Positions 28,611 through 37,392 of a stretch of 64,000 bases of DNA are shown in pieces (the first letter of the stretch is position 1; every line of letters starts with the position of its first letter). Source of the DNA: Deinococcus peraridilitoris DSM 19664 (GTDB lineage Bacteria > Deinococcota > Deinococci > Deinococcales > Deinococcaceae); the NCBI RefSeq assembly GCF_000317835.1, contig NC_019793.1, positions 434,001-498,000 on the forward strand, in the 5' to 3' direction. The position numbers were made by a program, and so were the translations under genes. Under the pieces are notes generated by a model. It had not been told where the DNA came from. It was given only the letters and a program-made list of their open reading frames with translations, and searched no databases.

Positions 28611-28703
28611 ATGAAGGACAGCGCTCAGCGGTCATTGAACAGGGCACAGTTGAACAAGGTGCACAGGACGCACAGGGCACGGCCATGCGGAGCCCGCCGA
28701 TGA
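28611..28703 (+). CDS. Possible 30-codon leader ORF overlapping hisZ
   Basis: ATG at 28611 has a strong RBS (AAGGAGAAGGGC). The 30-residue frame (MKDSAQRSLNRAQLNKVHRT then [10 protein letters not shown]) ends with TGA at 28701-28703, overlapping the hisZ ATG at 28700-28702. It has two His codons only, too few for a classic his attenuator, but could couple translation into hisZ. Confidence 0.35.
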   Translation: MKDSAQRSLNRAQLNKVHRTHRARPCGARR

Positions 28704-29800
28704 TCATTCCCGAAGGCACGCGCGACGTGCTGCCTCCCGAATGGGCGTGGCGTCAGGCGCTGGTCCGTGAGTTGCAGCTGCATTTCCACGCCTGGGGATA
28801 CCAGGGCGTCAGCGTTCCCGCCCTGGAACTGCACGACCCTGCCCATCCGCAGGAAGCGCGGGCCTTCAAGCTGATCGACCGCGAAGGCGCGGTGCTGTCG
28901 CTGCGCAGCGAATTCACGACTGCGGTGGGCAGGCTCGTCCGGACCCGCTTTCCTGACCATCCGTATCCGCTGCGCCTGCAATACGGCGGCAAACTGTGGC
29001 TGCGCCATCAGACCAGCGAACCCGGACGCCTGCGCGAGTTCACGCAGATCGGCGTGGAGCTGGTGGGGATCACAAGCGCGCGCGCGGACGCCGAGCTGCT
29101 GGAACTGGCACGCAGCGGCCTCGCTCGGGTGGGTGTGCAAGCAAAACTGGAGATCGGCCACCCAGGCTTTGTCGATGCCGTGATGGAAGACTGCGGTTTG
29201 CCCGAAGCGGACCGGGGCGCCCTGCACGCGGCCATCGACCGCAAGGCCATGCCCGAGGTGCGCAGCCTGCTTGCGCGCCACGCCTTGGACCGCGATGCGG
29301 CGCAGGTGCTCGAAACCCTGCCGGAACTGTACGGCGGTCCGGAAGTGCTGGCCGAAGCGCGCGCGCTTCCGCTGGGCACGCGGGCAAGCGGGGTGGTGCA
29401 GCGGCTGGAGGACATCACCGCACTGTATGGCTCGCCGCTGCTCTTTGACCTGGGCATGTCGCGCCGCTACGAGTACTACACCGGCTTCACCTTTCGCGCC
29501 TACAGCGCGGGAATGTCGCAGCCACTGCTGGGCGGTGGACGCTACGACACCGGGATTCCCGGCGCCGGCTTCGCGCTGGGACTCGAGCGCCTGACCCTGG
29601 CGCTGGGCGCACCTCCGCAAGGCCACGAAGCAGTGCTGGCCCTCGATTTCGCTTCTCTGCGCTGGGCACATGCTCAGGGCCTCAGCGCTGAGCTGGCCTG
29701 GACGGACGACATCGTGGAACTCACCCGTTACGCGCAGTCGCGCGGCATCACCCATGTCGCGCAGGGAGAAAAGCTGCAGGACCTCGGGGCGCTGACATGA
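28700..29800 (+). CDS. hisZ: ATP phosphoribosyltransferase regulatory subunit
   Basis: Catalytically dead histidyl-tRNA synthetase paralogue required by short-form HisG; the pair makes phosphoribosyl-ATP, first step of histidine synthesis. 366 residues. Starts [20 protein letters not shown], contains class-II motif remnants ([30 protein letters not shown]) and [20 protein letters not shown]. An earlier ATG at 28685 adds five residues. Its stop overlaps the hisG start (ATGA). The presence of hisZ next to short hisG confirms the heteromeric enzyme type. Confidence 0.92.
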   Translation: MIIPEGTRDVLPPEWAWRQALVRELQLHFHAWGYQGVSVPALELHDPAHPQEARAFKLIDREGAVLSLRSEFTTAVGRLVRTRFPDHPYPLRLQYGGKLWLRHQTSEPGRLREFTQIGVELVGITSARADAELLELARSGLARVGVQAKLEIGHPGFVDAVMEDCGLPEADRGALHAAIDRKAMPEVRSLLARHALDRDAAQVLETLPELYGGPEVLAEARALPLGTRASGVVQRLEDITALYGSPLLFDLGMSRRYEYYTGFTFRAYSAGMSQPLLGGGRYDTGIPGAGFALGLERLTLALGAPPQGHEAVLALDFASLRWAHAQGLSAELAWTDDIVELTRYAQSRGITHVAQGEKLQDLGALT

Positions 29801-30474
29801 ACGGCACCGACGTGAAGCGCGCGGATTCGCCGTCCGCCTCGATTCTGACCTTGGCCCTCCCCAAAGGACGCCTGTTCGAACAGGGCGTGGACCTGCTCGC
29901 GCGCGCCGGGCTGAGGGTGCATTTGCCCGAGAAAAGCCGTGCGCTGCGCCACCGTTTTGTTCAGGAAGACGGTGAGGTCGTGCTGCTCGAACTGCGCAAT
30001 TCGGACGTACCGACGTACGTGGATCTGGGTGTCGCCGACGCCGGTATGGTCGGTAAGGACGTCCTGATGGAAGCCGGACGCGACGTGTACGAACCGCTCG
30101 ATCTGGGCTTCGCACCCTGCCGCCTGTCCCTGATTCGTGAGCGCGGCGCGACCTCGCCTATTCTGAGGGTGGCGTCGAAGTACGAACGCCTGACAGCGCA
30201 GTTCCTGCGTGACCGGGGCCTCGCGGCCGAAGTGGTCAAGCTGAGCGGAAACATTGAACTGGCCGCCCTCACTGGCCTTGCGGACGCTGTGGTGGACATC
30301 GTTCAGACCGGCTCGACCTTGCAGGCCAACAACCTGGAGGAAATCGAGACGATCATGCATTCCAGCGCCCGCTTTGTGGTGAATCGCACGGCGCTCAAGC
30401 TGAAACGTGAGCGACTGAGGCCTTTGATCGACCGTCTTCGCGATCTGGTTGAGCGCACATCGACGACTGGTTGA
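29797..30474 (+). CDS. hisG: ATP phosphoribosyltransferase, short form
   Basis: Catalytic subunit of the HisZG enzyme, 225 residues, lacking the C-terminal ACT-like regulatory domain of long HisG. Motifs: [37 protein letters not shown], and the PRPP-binding [20 protein letters not shown]. Overlaps hisZ by 4 bp and the phosphotransferase gene at its 3' end (TGATG). Feedback control by His is expected to act through HisZ. Confidence 0.95.
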   Translation: MNGTDVKRADSPSASILTLALPKGRLFEQGVDLLARAGLRVHLPEKSRALRHRFVQEDGEVVLLELRNSDVPTYVDLGVADAGMVGKDVLMEAGRDVYEPLDLGFAPCRLSLIRERGATSPILRVASKYERLTAQFLRDRGLAAEVVKLSGNIELAALTGLADAVVDIVQTGSTLQANNLEEIETIMHSSARFVVNRTALKLKRERLRPLIDRLRDLVERTSTTG

Positions 30475-31445
30475 TGGTCGACCTTTCGCGTCCGCTGCTT
30501 CATGACTTCGCGCGACTCTTCGGGGTAACACGCTCCTCGCTGCACCTCGTGAACTCGGGTATCAACGTGGTCTGGCGCGGCGAGCGCGAAGGGACGACCG
30601 TGTACCTCAGGTGCGGCCACGAGGCACACTTCGGCGAAGCCAAAGTCCGGGGCGCCACGAGTTACCTCGCGCACGTGTTCAGCCGGGGCGCCCCCGTGTG
30701 CGAGCCATTCCGGTCGGTCAACGGCGAGTGGTTCGAGTCGCGCCCGTCGGACCAGGGCCGCTGGTACGCCACTCTGGTCCGTGAAGCACCTGGCAGGAGG
30801 CTTCATCCCGGGCAGCTGGACCCGGCTGAGGTTACGGCCTGGGGGCGTGCGATAGGAGCGCTGCACTGCGCTTCACGTGATTTCGCGCCTCCCCCTGACG
30901 CGCTGATCAAGCGATTTTCGGGCATGTGGACGAGCGAAATCGAGGAGGCACTCGCACGCTCCGAGCCGCGTCTGTTGCCACTGTACGCCGAGCTTTCCGC
31001 TTGGGCACAGTCAGCACCACAAGAACCTTTTGGAGTTACGCACGGCGACATGCGCGCCGGAAACGCCTTTTGGGATGGAGCGCAGATCACCATCATCGAC
31101 TTCGACGAGCCCAACTGGGACCGACTGGCGGCCGATCTGGCGCGGCCGTTGCTGGAATGCAGCGCCGGGCGGTGCGCGGCGCTGCTTCCCTTTCTGCTGG
31201 CCGGTTACCAGGAAGTGTGCGGAGTGCAGGGCAACGTGGAACAGGCGCTGCCGAACCTGCTCCGGCAGCGCGCCCTGATCATGTTTGCCTGGTCGGCCCA
31301 GGAGTGGCATGGCCCGTGGACGGAGCCGCCTGCGGAAGTCGCAGAAGTCGATTCGTCGGACACTCGGGCGTTTCAAGGTTGGCTGCTCGCCCGGCTGTTG
31401 TCCGGTGACTTGGCAAGGACACCCGGCGCTGACGCTATGAGGTGA
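30474..31445 (+). CDS. Aminoglycoside-phosphotransferase-like kinase
   Basis: 323 residues with the APH/choline-kinase fold. Brenner-type catalytic loop GVTHGDMRAGNAFWDG and metal motif ITIIDFDEPNWD are intact; the N-lobe (GINVVWRGEREGTTVYLRCG) lacks a clear P-loop, as usual in this family. Closest in style to Ser/Thr exchange-like homoserine/YcbJ kinases rather than resistance enzymes. The start codon overlaps the hisG stop, so it belongs to the his operon. Substrate unknown. Confidence 0.8.
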   Translation: MVDLSRPLLHDFARLFGVTRSSLHLVNSGINVVWRGEREGTTVYLRCGHEAHFGEAKVRGATSYLAHVFSRGAPVCEPFRSVNGEWFESRPSDQGRWYATLVREAPGRRLHPGQLDPAEVTAWGRAIGALHCASRDFAPPPDALIKRFSGMWTSEIEEALARSEPRLLPLYAELSAWAQSAPQEPFGVTHGDMRAGNAFWDGAQITIIDFDEPNWDRLAADLARPLLECSAGRCAALLPFLLAGYQEVCGVQGNVEQALPNLLRQRALIMFAWSAQEWHGPWTEPPAEVAEVDSSDTRAFQGWLLARLLSGDLARTPGADAMR

Positions 31446-31685
31446 AGCCCGCCGAGGAGCATGGGGCCATCATGCCCTGAAGCTCATGCCCTGAAGCTTC
31501 GTACGGCAAGCCAGGCAGCACTCCGCTCGGCTCGCCCCGCCTCCTCTTACCGAGTTGCGTTGACGGCTGAGCGACGCGAAGCAGTCATGGCCCCAGACAG
31601 TGAGCGGACTCAGCAACGAGGTTGGGTTCATAGAGGACCACCTGGGTATCGCTCTCAGCTGCTCCGAAATGCACTCCGGTTCGTA

Positions 31686-32564
31686 TCAGTTCAGCTCTTT
31701 GTCCACTGGTTGATCGAGGCTGGCCAAAACCTCACGCAGCGGCTTGGAGTCTTCAGGCTTCTGGCCGTAGCGCTCGGCGAGGTAATACCCCACCCAGGCA
31801 CCGAAGTACCACAGGGCGAGGCTGCCCGCGTACCCGCCCGACCCCTCGGGGTAAGGCACCGCGATCACCTCGTCGACGCGGCTTTCGAGCACCTCGCGCG
31901 CCAAACCAAGTTCCTGGTCTTCTTCGCCCAGGAGCAGCGCCACACGACCATCCCCATGCTCGTGCCTCGCTTCGAAGGCGCCCGTCAATACGTACAGGGG
32001 ATCGTGCTCGACGGGCAGCGACAGGCTCTTGCCGATGCGCGCGAGCAACACCTGCCAGGCCCAGGTGAGAAAGCCTTCGCCCTGGGGGGCCAGCAACAGT
32101 GGTGTGCGGTTCCACAGGCTCCAGGCGAGTTCACGCGCCGGGTTACCCTCCCCTACCTCTGGCACGCAACGTTCGGCCAGTGAGGCCATAAGACGGTCTG
32201 CTTCCTGGGCAGCCTCGCCTTGCCCGCAGGCGTACGCCACCCGCTGGGCATACGCGTACGTAGACAGCACGCTGCGGGGCACCAGACCATCGAGTTTCTG
32301 GATGTCAGCTTCACCCAGGCGGACCAGGGTGGCACCGCTCGCCTCGGCGATGTTGGCGTAATCGTCGGCGGCCACTTCCCAATCCGCCGAGGCCAGCACG
32401 AACTGCGTCCCACTGCTGGTGAGACGCCGCTCGATGAGCGAGAGCAGCAGCTCGGCGGGCAGGGCGCCCTCACCCAGCCCCAACACTCCATACGGGCCTT
32501 CCCTGGAGGGAGCGCCGTCCACCGAATGAGGCAGGGCGCGCAGTGCGTCGGAAAAGTCGGGCAT
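31686..32564 (-). CDS. SIS-domain protein, phosphoglucose/phosphomannose isomerase-like
   Basis: 292 residues with the layout of the archaeal/bacterial PGI/PMI family: N-terminal SIS half (GPYGVLGLGEGALPAELLLS, VLASADWEVAADDY) and C-terminal half ending in GSLALWYFGAWVGYYLAERY. The usual Ser/Thr-rich phosphosugar loop is weak, so activity on fructose-6-P or mannose-6-P is uncertain. Stand-alone; the tRNA-Arg lies upstream. The 240 bp after the stop hold nothing recognisable. Confidence 0.7.
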   Translation of the reverse strand: MPDFSDALRALPHSVDGAPSREGPYGVLGLGEGALPAELLLSLIERRLTSSGTQFVLASADWEVAADDYANIAEASGATLVRLGEADIQKLDGLVPRSVLSTYAYAQRVAYACGQGEAAQEADRLMASLAERCVPEVGEGNPARELAWSLWNRTPLLLAPQGEGFLTWAWQVLLARIGKSLSLPVEHDPLYVLTGAFEARHEHGDGRVALLLGEEDQELGLAREVLESRVDEVIAVPYPEGSGGYAGSLALWYFGAWVGYYLAERYGQKPEDSKPLREVLASLDQPVDKELN

Positions 32565-32738
32565 ACAGTCCTCCTGAGGTCATCTTGACGAATGGAACCG
32601 CGAAACGAACATGAACGGGCCGCCAGGCCACCGGGCGAGTGAAAAGTAACAAATTCTGCGTTCTCGTGAAGCTCAAGAGCGCTTCATCTCGCCTTGAGAC
32701 AGCGTGCTAGAATCCCTGCGTGCGGTTGTGAGCGAGAG

Positions 32739-32767
32739 AAAAAACACCACCCGCTGGGTGGTGTTTT
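32739..32767 (-). terminator. Terminator of tRNA-Arg
   Basis: Hairpin with CACCACCC/GGGTGGTG arms and a 3-nt loop, followed on the minus strand by TTTTTTCTC; also has T-rich sequence on the other side. Confidence 0.85.
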
Positions 32768-32769
32768 TG

Positions 32770-32846
32770 TGGCGCGCCCGACAGGATTCGAACCTGTGAC
32801 CTTTAGCTCCGGAGGCCAACGCTCTATCCAGCTGAGCTACGGGCGC
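32770..32846 (-). tRNA. tRNA-Arg (anticodon CCG)
   Basis: 77 nt. Acceptor GCGCCCG/CGGGCGC, D-arm TAGCTCAGCTGGATAGAG, anticodon stem TTGGC/GCTAA with loop CTCCGGA (anticodon CCG, reads CGG), T-arm CAGGTTCGAATCCTG and encoded CCA. Confidence 0.97.
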
Positions 32847-32887
32847 AAAGCGGGGCAAGACTAGCACGCTCCTGAGGAGGAAGTCAA

Positions 32888-34792
32888 GTGAACCAGAAGC
32901 TTCTCGTACGCGTCCTGTTGGGCGTTTTGGCCCTACTGCTCGTCGCCGGTATGGTGGTGCAGTTCACCGGACCCGGCATGTCCGGCCTGAGTTTGGGCGC
33001 ACAGCGCGGCACACCCGCCCTGAAAGTCAACGGCGTGACCGTCACGGTCGAGGAACTCGAACGGGTCCGGCAAGGCAATCAGGTGCTGTCCATGGCCCGT
33101 GACGGCGCACTCGGCGAGGATTTCAAGACCGTCATCGTCGATCAGAAAGTGCGCGAAGTGCTGCTCTCTGAAGCTGCGGGAGACGTGAACGTTCCGCGTC
33201 AGGAAGTCAACAGTCAGGTACAGGAAATCCGGACCCAGAACAACCTCACCAAGAACAGCGACTGGACCGAGCGCCTGTCCGCGCTGGGCTACACCGACTC
33301 CAGCTTCCGCGAGCAGCTGCGCTCACGACTGGCCATCGAGAAGAAGGCCAAGGCCATTCAGGACCAGGCGCCCAAGGCGACCGAAGCCGAAGCGAAGCTG
33401 TACTACGACCTGAACCCAGGTAACTTCCGCTCCGAGGAGCGTATCTCGGCCCGCGCCATCGTGGTCAGTGATCAGAAGAAGGCGGCAGAGCTGCTGTCTC
33501 AGATCAAGGGCGGTGCGGATTTCGCCAAGCTGGCTTCCGAAAACAGCCTGGAGAACAAGGAGCGCGGTGGTGCACTGGGCGCCGTGGAGAACGGCAGAAT
33601 TCGTCCGGTGGGACGCGTAGCCCTGCCCAACGAGGCCTCGGAAGCCGCGTTCAAGTTGACCTCGGGCGGTGTGACCGACGTGGTCAAGTCGGGCGACAAG
33701 TACTACATCGTCAAGGTGGAACAATTCGTCGCGCCGGGCACCAAGCCTTTCGCCGAAGCGAAAAACGAAGCCCTCAAGGCCGTCGAGAACCAGAAGAAAA
33801 ATGCTGCTGTCGAACGCTGGCTCGAGGGACTCGAAGCCAAAGCCGACGTGCAGGTCATCGACAAGAGCTGGGATTACTACAACCCGGTGGTGGCCACGGT
33901 CGGCGACCAGAAGGTGCAGTACTCCGAAGTGCTCTCGGCGATGCTGAGCAACCCGCAGTTCGGTCAGTTCATCCAGCAGGGCGGCGACCAGGCCGCGACC
34001 CTCGTCAACGGTTTCTTCAAGCCGCAGGTCCTCACGACCATCATCGAAAGCTACGGCGCCGAGTCGATCGTCAAGGAACTCAAGCTGCCCCTGACCGGCA
34101 GCCGTCAGGAACTGCTCGCCGGTTTGCAGGCCTACGGTGGACGGGACGCCAAGGTGACCGACGCCGAAGTGCGCCAGGCGTACGAGCAGCAAAAAGCGCA
34201 GTTGTCCACGCCAGCGCGCGCCAATGTCAACGAAGCCAGCTTCAAGGACCGCCAGAAAGCATTGGCCTTCCGCGAATCGTTCGTGAAGAGCGCCGGTGAT
34301 TTCACCCAGGCCGCCGCCAAGGCTGGCGGAACGGTCAACGAACTCGGCGAGGTCACGGCCGGTGACGGCAAGCTGGGCGAAGTGGCCTCCAAAGCCGTGT
34401 TTGACTCGGGCCGTCTCGCTCCCGCCGGTGACGGCAGCGTCAGCGATGTGGTCGAGGCGAATGGACGTTTCAGCGTGATCTACGTGACCGACCTCGTCAA
34501 GGCCAGCAGCCAGCCCTTCAGCGCAGTCGAAGGTCAGCTGCGCGAGCAGGTACTGACTCAAAAGCGCGCCGCGCTGGGTCAGGAGTTCGTGAAGCAGCAC
34601 CTCAAGAAGGTCAAGGTCGAGAACCGGCTGGAAACGGTCATCAAGGCCGTCGAGAAGCGCGCCGCGCAGAATACGATCAAGCCGCCCGCAGCCGAGGAAG
34701 GCAACCAGACGCCAGATGCGGCCACGCCGCAAGCGGCCCCCAGCGGCCAACCCGAAGGGGAAACCCCGAACGGAACCACACAGGACAAATAA
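32888..34792 (+). CDS. Membrane-anchored parvulin-type peptidyl-prolyl isomerase (SurA/PpiD-like)
   Basis: 634 residues. GTG start with GAGGAGGAAG upstream. One N-terminal membrane helix (LLGVLALLLVAGMVVQF, about 10-27), a SurA-N-like chaperone helix bundle (KVNGVTVTVEELERVRQGNQ), a PpiC/rotamase domain (about 180-270: RAIVVSDQKKAAELLSQIKG, LASENSLENKERGGALGAVE) and a second, degenerate rotamase-like segment (about 450-560). Low-complexity Pro/Ala C-terminus. Predicted folding factor for envelope proteins on the outer side of the membrane. Confidence 0.85.
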   Translation: MNQKLLVRVLLGVLALLLVAGMVVQFTGPGMSGLSLGAQRGTPALKVNGVTVTVEELERVRQGNQVLSMARDGALGEDFKTVIVDQKVREVLLSEAAGDVNVPRQEVNSQVQEIRTQNNLTKNSDWTERLSALGYTDSSFREQLRSRLAIEKKAKAIQDQAPKATEAEAKLYYDLNPGNFRSEERISARAIVVSDQKKAAELLSQIKGGADFAKLASENSLENKERGGALGAVENGRIRPVGRVALPNEASEAAFKLTSGGVTDVVKSGDKYYIVKVEQFVAPGTKPFAEAKNEALKAVENQKKNAAVERWLEGLEAKADVQVIDKSWDYYNPVVATVGDQKVQYSEVLSAMLSNPQFGQFIQQGGDQAATLVNGFFKPQVLTTIIESYGAESIVKELKLPLTGSRQELLAGLQAYGGRDAKVTDAEVRQAYEQQKAQLSTPARANVNEASFKDRQKALAFRESFVKSAGDFTQAAAKAGGTVNELGEVTAGDGKLGEVASKAVFDSGRLAPAGDGSVSDVVEANGRFSVIYVTDLVKASSQPFSAVEGQLREQVLTQKRAALGQEFVKQHLKKVKVENRLETVIKAVEKRAAQNTIKPPAAEEGNQTPDAATPQAAPSGQPEGETPNGTTQDK

Positions 34793-34799
34793 ACCCAGA

Positions 34800-34832
34800 C
34801 AGCAAGGACGGGCCAGTGGCCCGTCCTTGCTG
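34800..34832. terminator. Terminator after the isomerase gene
   Basis: Hairpin with 15-bp arms (CAGCAAGGACGGGCC / GGCCCGTCCTTGCTG) and loop AGT, between convergent genes. Confidence 0.75.
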
Positions 34833-34859
34833 TTGCTCACCGCCCGCCGCCCGCCAGGT

Positions 34860-35381
34860 TCAGGCGGCGTACTCGATTTTTCCAGCCTGCCAGAACGGCA
34901 AGAGCAGTTCCAGCAGTTCTCGGGGTGGCAGATCGCTGTCGCTCACGATGGCGGCCAGGTGGCCCTTGCCGATGCCGGAGAGCGCGAGGTACTGGCGACG
35001 CGTAACGCGGGTCTGATCGCTCCAGCCGCCGGTGAAGCGCAGCGGACGGGACCAGTCCGGAAAGGCCCGCAGCAGTTCGGCCCAGGCGTCGCCTTCTTGC
35101 ATCATGCGTCCGAGCAGCATCTCGCGGCGCAGCCTGATGGTGCGCTCGGGCGTCGTCACATTCTGTTCGAAGACAAATCGGCCATCGGCCAGACTGGAAA
35201 TCAGGCTGATGGCCTCGTCACCTGTCTTACCGAGGGCAGTCGCGTGTACGACCTCTCCGTTTTCGATCCAGATGTCGCCACCGCGCGCGTGTTCGAGGTG
35301 CAGACAGCCTGTGCGGTTGCTGCTGAGCAGCATTTGCATCACGCCGAGAAGTGCGAAGTCAGCCAGATTGCCCGAAAGCAT
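34860..35381 (-). CDS. DUF4388 (PATAN-like) protein
   Basis: 173 residues. N-terminal DUF4388: LSGNLADFALLGVMQMLLSS, then TGCLHLEHARGGDIWIENGE and VVHATALGKTGDEAI, the classic pattern of this domain, found in bacterial signalling proteins, gliding/GTPase-associated partners and response regulators. No receiver or output domain is attached. It is likely a protein-interaction adaptor. Stand-alone, minus strand. Confidence 0.85.
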   Translation of the reverse strand: MLSGNLADFALLGVMQMLLSSNRTGCLHLEHARGGDIWIENGEVVHATALGKTGDEAISLISSLADGRFVFEQNVTTPERTIRLRREMLLGRMMQEGDAWAELLRAFPDWSRPLRFTGGWSDQTRVTRRQYLALSGIGKGHLAAIVSDSDLPPRELLELLLPFWQAGKIEYAA

Positions 35382-35432
35382 GCGGGCAGTCTAGCACCGC
35401 CGTTGCGCTTCGGCCCAGCAGGGACACACGCC

Positions 35433-35474
35433 AAAAGAGGCGGGAAGGGCAAGTCGCCCTTCCCGCCTCTTTTT
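35433..35474. terminator. Terminator of murA
   Basis: Hairpin with 18-bp arms (AAAAGAGGCGGGAAGGGC) and 5-nt loop, T-rich on both sides; 15 bp after the murA stop. Confidence 0.9.
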
Positions 35475-35488
35475 GGGCGCGTGCCCGT

Positions 35489-36772
35489 TCAGTCCATCGC
35501 GGCGGCCAGCAGTGGCTCGCCCTGGTAGGCCTGGGCGCCCACACCACGCAGACGCTCGGCCAGACGCTCGTAGCCACGGTTGATGTACTGCATGCCGTCG
35601 ATGACCGTTTCACCCTCGGCGGCCAGCGCGGCAATGAACAGTGCGGCACCCGCCCGAATATCGGCTGCCCGAACGGGCGCGCCGTGCAGCGTGGCTCCCT
35701 GAATCACCTGGGTGTGCTCGCTCACGACGATGTCCGCACCCATGCGGTTGAGTTCGACCACGTGTGTGAGGCGGTCCGGGTAGATCTTGTCCGTCACGAC
35801 GCTGGTGCCAGGCACGGTTGCGAGCAGTGCGCTCATCTGCGGTTGCAGGTCCGTCGGGAAACCGGGAAACTCCAGGGCTGTCACGTGGGCAGGCCGCAGT
35901 TCACGGGTGGCGTCGACAAGAAGCGAGTCACCGTTTTCCAGAATCACCACGCCCATTTCGCTCAGCTTGGAGCTGATGGCGCGCAGGTGCGGGGTATTGA
36001 CGTTGGTGAGGGTCAGCCTGGAGCGGGTTGCCGCTGCGGCGATCAGGAAGGTACCGGCTTCGATGCGGTCGGGAATGACACGGTATTCGCCGCCACGAAG
36101 TTCGCGGACGCCGTGAACGGTGATGGTGTTGGTGCCCGCTCCGCGAATGTCGGCGCCCAGCGAATTCAGGAAATTGACCATGTCGACCACGTCGGTGTCG
36201 ATCGAAGCGTTGTCAAGCTGAACCTGATCTTCGCCCAGCACGGCGGCCAGAATGGCGTTCTGCGTGGCACCCACCGTCAGCATGTCGAACACGAAGCTGC
36301 CGCTCAGGGCACCGGCGCGGCGAGCGTGAAAGGATCCGCCTTCTTCTTCGAGCTCGACACCCAGCGCGCGAAAGGCCTTGACGTGCTGATCAACCGGACG
36401 GTGACCGAACGCACAGCCGCCGGGCATACTGACCTTGGCCTCCCCCGCCCGGGCGATCAAAGCTCCCATCACGATAAACGACGCCCGCATCTTGCTGACC
36501 AAAGCGTAGGGAGTTTCGATGCTCGTCAATTCCGGCGTGTGCAGCACGACCGAGTTCGGCCCGATCCAGGCGCAGCGGGTGCCGAGGTGAGACACGATCT
36601 CCAGGATCGTATAAATGTCACTGAGACGCGGAATGCCGTGCAACGTCACCGGCTCCTTGCTCAGCAGGCTTGCGACGATGATGGGCAAGGCCGCGTTCTT
36701 GCTGGGCTGAATTTCGAGCTCTCCGGTGAGGGGTCTTCCACCGATGATGTGCAGGGGGCTGGCGTGGAGCAT
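35489..36772 (-). CDS. murA: UDP-N-acetylglucosamine 1-carboxyvinyltransferase
   Basis: First committed step of peptidoglycan synthesis: transfers enolpyruvate from PEP to UDP-GlcNAc; cytoplasmic, target of fosfomycin. 427 residues. PSKNAALPIIVASLLSKEPV holds the catalytic Lys-Asn; MPGGCAFGHRPVDQHVKAF has the active Cys (fosfomycin-sensitive form); KIYPDRLTHVVELNRMGA is the conserved late segment. Start MLHASPLHIIGGRP with AAGGAC upstream; the longer frame to 36856 is not needed. Confidence 0.95.
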   Translation of the reverse strand: MLHASPLHIIGGRPLTGELEIQPSKNAALPIIVASLLSKEPVTLHGIPRLSDIYTILEIVSHLGTRCAWIGPNSVVLHTPELTSIETPYALVSKMRASFIVMGALIARAGEAKVSMPGGCAFGHRPVDQHVKAFRALGVELEEEGGSFHARRAGALSGSFVFDMLTVGATQNAILAAVLGEDQVQLDNASIDTDVVDMVNFLNSLGADIRGAGTNTITVHGVRELRGGEYRVIPDRIEAGTFLIAAAATRSRLTLTNVNTPHLRAISSKLSEMGVVILENGDSLLVDATRELRPAHVTALEFPGFPTDLQPQMSALLATVPGTSVVTDKIYPDRLTHVVELNRMGADIVVSEHTQVIQGATLHGAPVRAADIRAGAALFIAALAAEGETVIDGMQYINRGYERLAERLRGVGAQAYQGEPLLAAAMD

Positions 36773-36895
36773 CAAGGTCCTTTCCGAACGACTGAAACAG
36801 TCGGTTTTTATCGGTGAAATCGGCAACAATTCGTTGTCTGCCAGCATCTTACACATGTTGCTCAGGTGCGTCTATAGCTTTTTAAGCGTTTCGTG

Positions 36896-36924
36896 TTGAG
36901 GGTACTCATCTAACGTGCTAGGCT
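36896..36924 (+). promoter_or_regulatory. Candidate promoter for the RHH-kinase operon
   Basis: TTGAGG (36896-36901), 17-bp spacer, TAGGCT (36919-36924), about 135 bp before the ATG at 37060. Weak -10; inferred only from spacing. Confidence 0.3.
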
Positions 36925-37059
36925 GGATTTGCTCCGCAACAACCGAAGGCTGCTCCTTCAGCTGCTTGCAGAGTGTCAGACGATTCATACCATGACGGCC
37001 AAGCGCCTCATGCGTTGTCTATAGTTCATGACCCTGGTCATGATCCTTGGGAGCAGGCG

Positions 37060-37281
37060 ATGCCGAAAAAGGACCGCAAACGCTTGCAGGTGGTGATTTC
37101 CGATGAGCAGGACGCCCTGCTCACGAAAACCGCCTACGAGCTCTCCAGCCCCGAGCGCCTGATTTCCAAGAGTGAGGTCGTTCGGCTGGCCATCGAGAAA
37201 ATTGCCCGTGAGCTGGGCGAAGGTGAGCAGCTCGACGACTACCGGGCGCTGCTCGAAGACGAAAGTGTCAAGGACGAGTGA
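37060..37281 (+). CDS. Small ribbon-helix-helix-like protein
   Basis: 73 residues from ATG 37060 (MPKKDRKRLQVVISDEQDAL), with GGGAGCAGGCG upstream; the longer frame to 36973 has no RBS. The strand KRLQVVISDE followed by two helices (DALLTKTAYELSS and SEVVRLAIEKIARELGE) looks like a CopG/MetJ RHH DNA-binding fold. No toxin partner nearby. Precedes the kinase gene on the same strand by 111 bp. Confidence 0.65.
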   Translation: MPKKDRKRLQVVISDEQDALLTKTAYELSSPERLISKSEVVRLAIEKIARELGEGEQLDDYRALLEDESVKDE

Positions 37282-37392
37282 GACGTACTGGCCAGAGAGG
37301 CCCGCGAGTTCGTGGGCCTCTCTCCCGTCCGCACTCATCGCCTCCCCGACTTACCGACAAGTACGCGGACACCAAAGCACTACACTGAACGC

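Noticed and set aside
28625..30115. 496-codon minus-strand frame opposite hisZ/hisG
   Set aside because: Covers two recognised biosynthetic genes on the other strand; composition is that of an antisense shadow.
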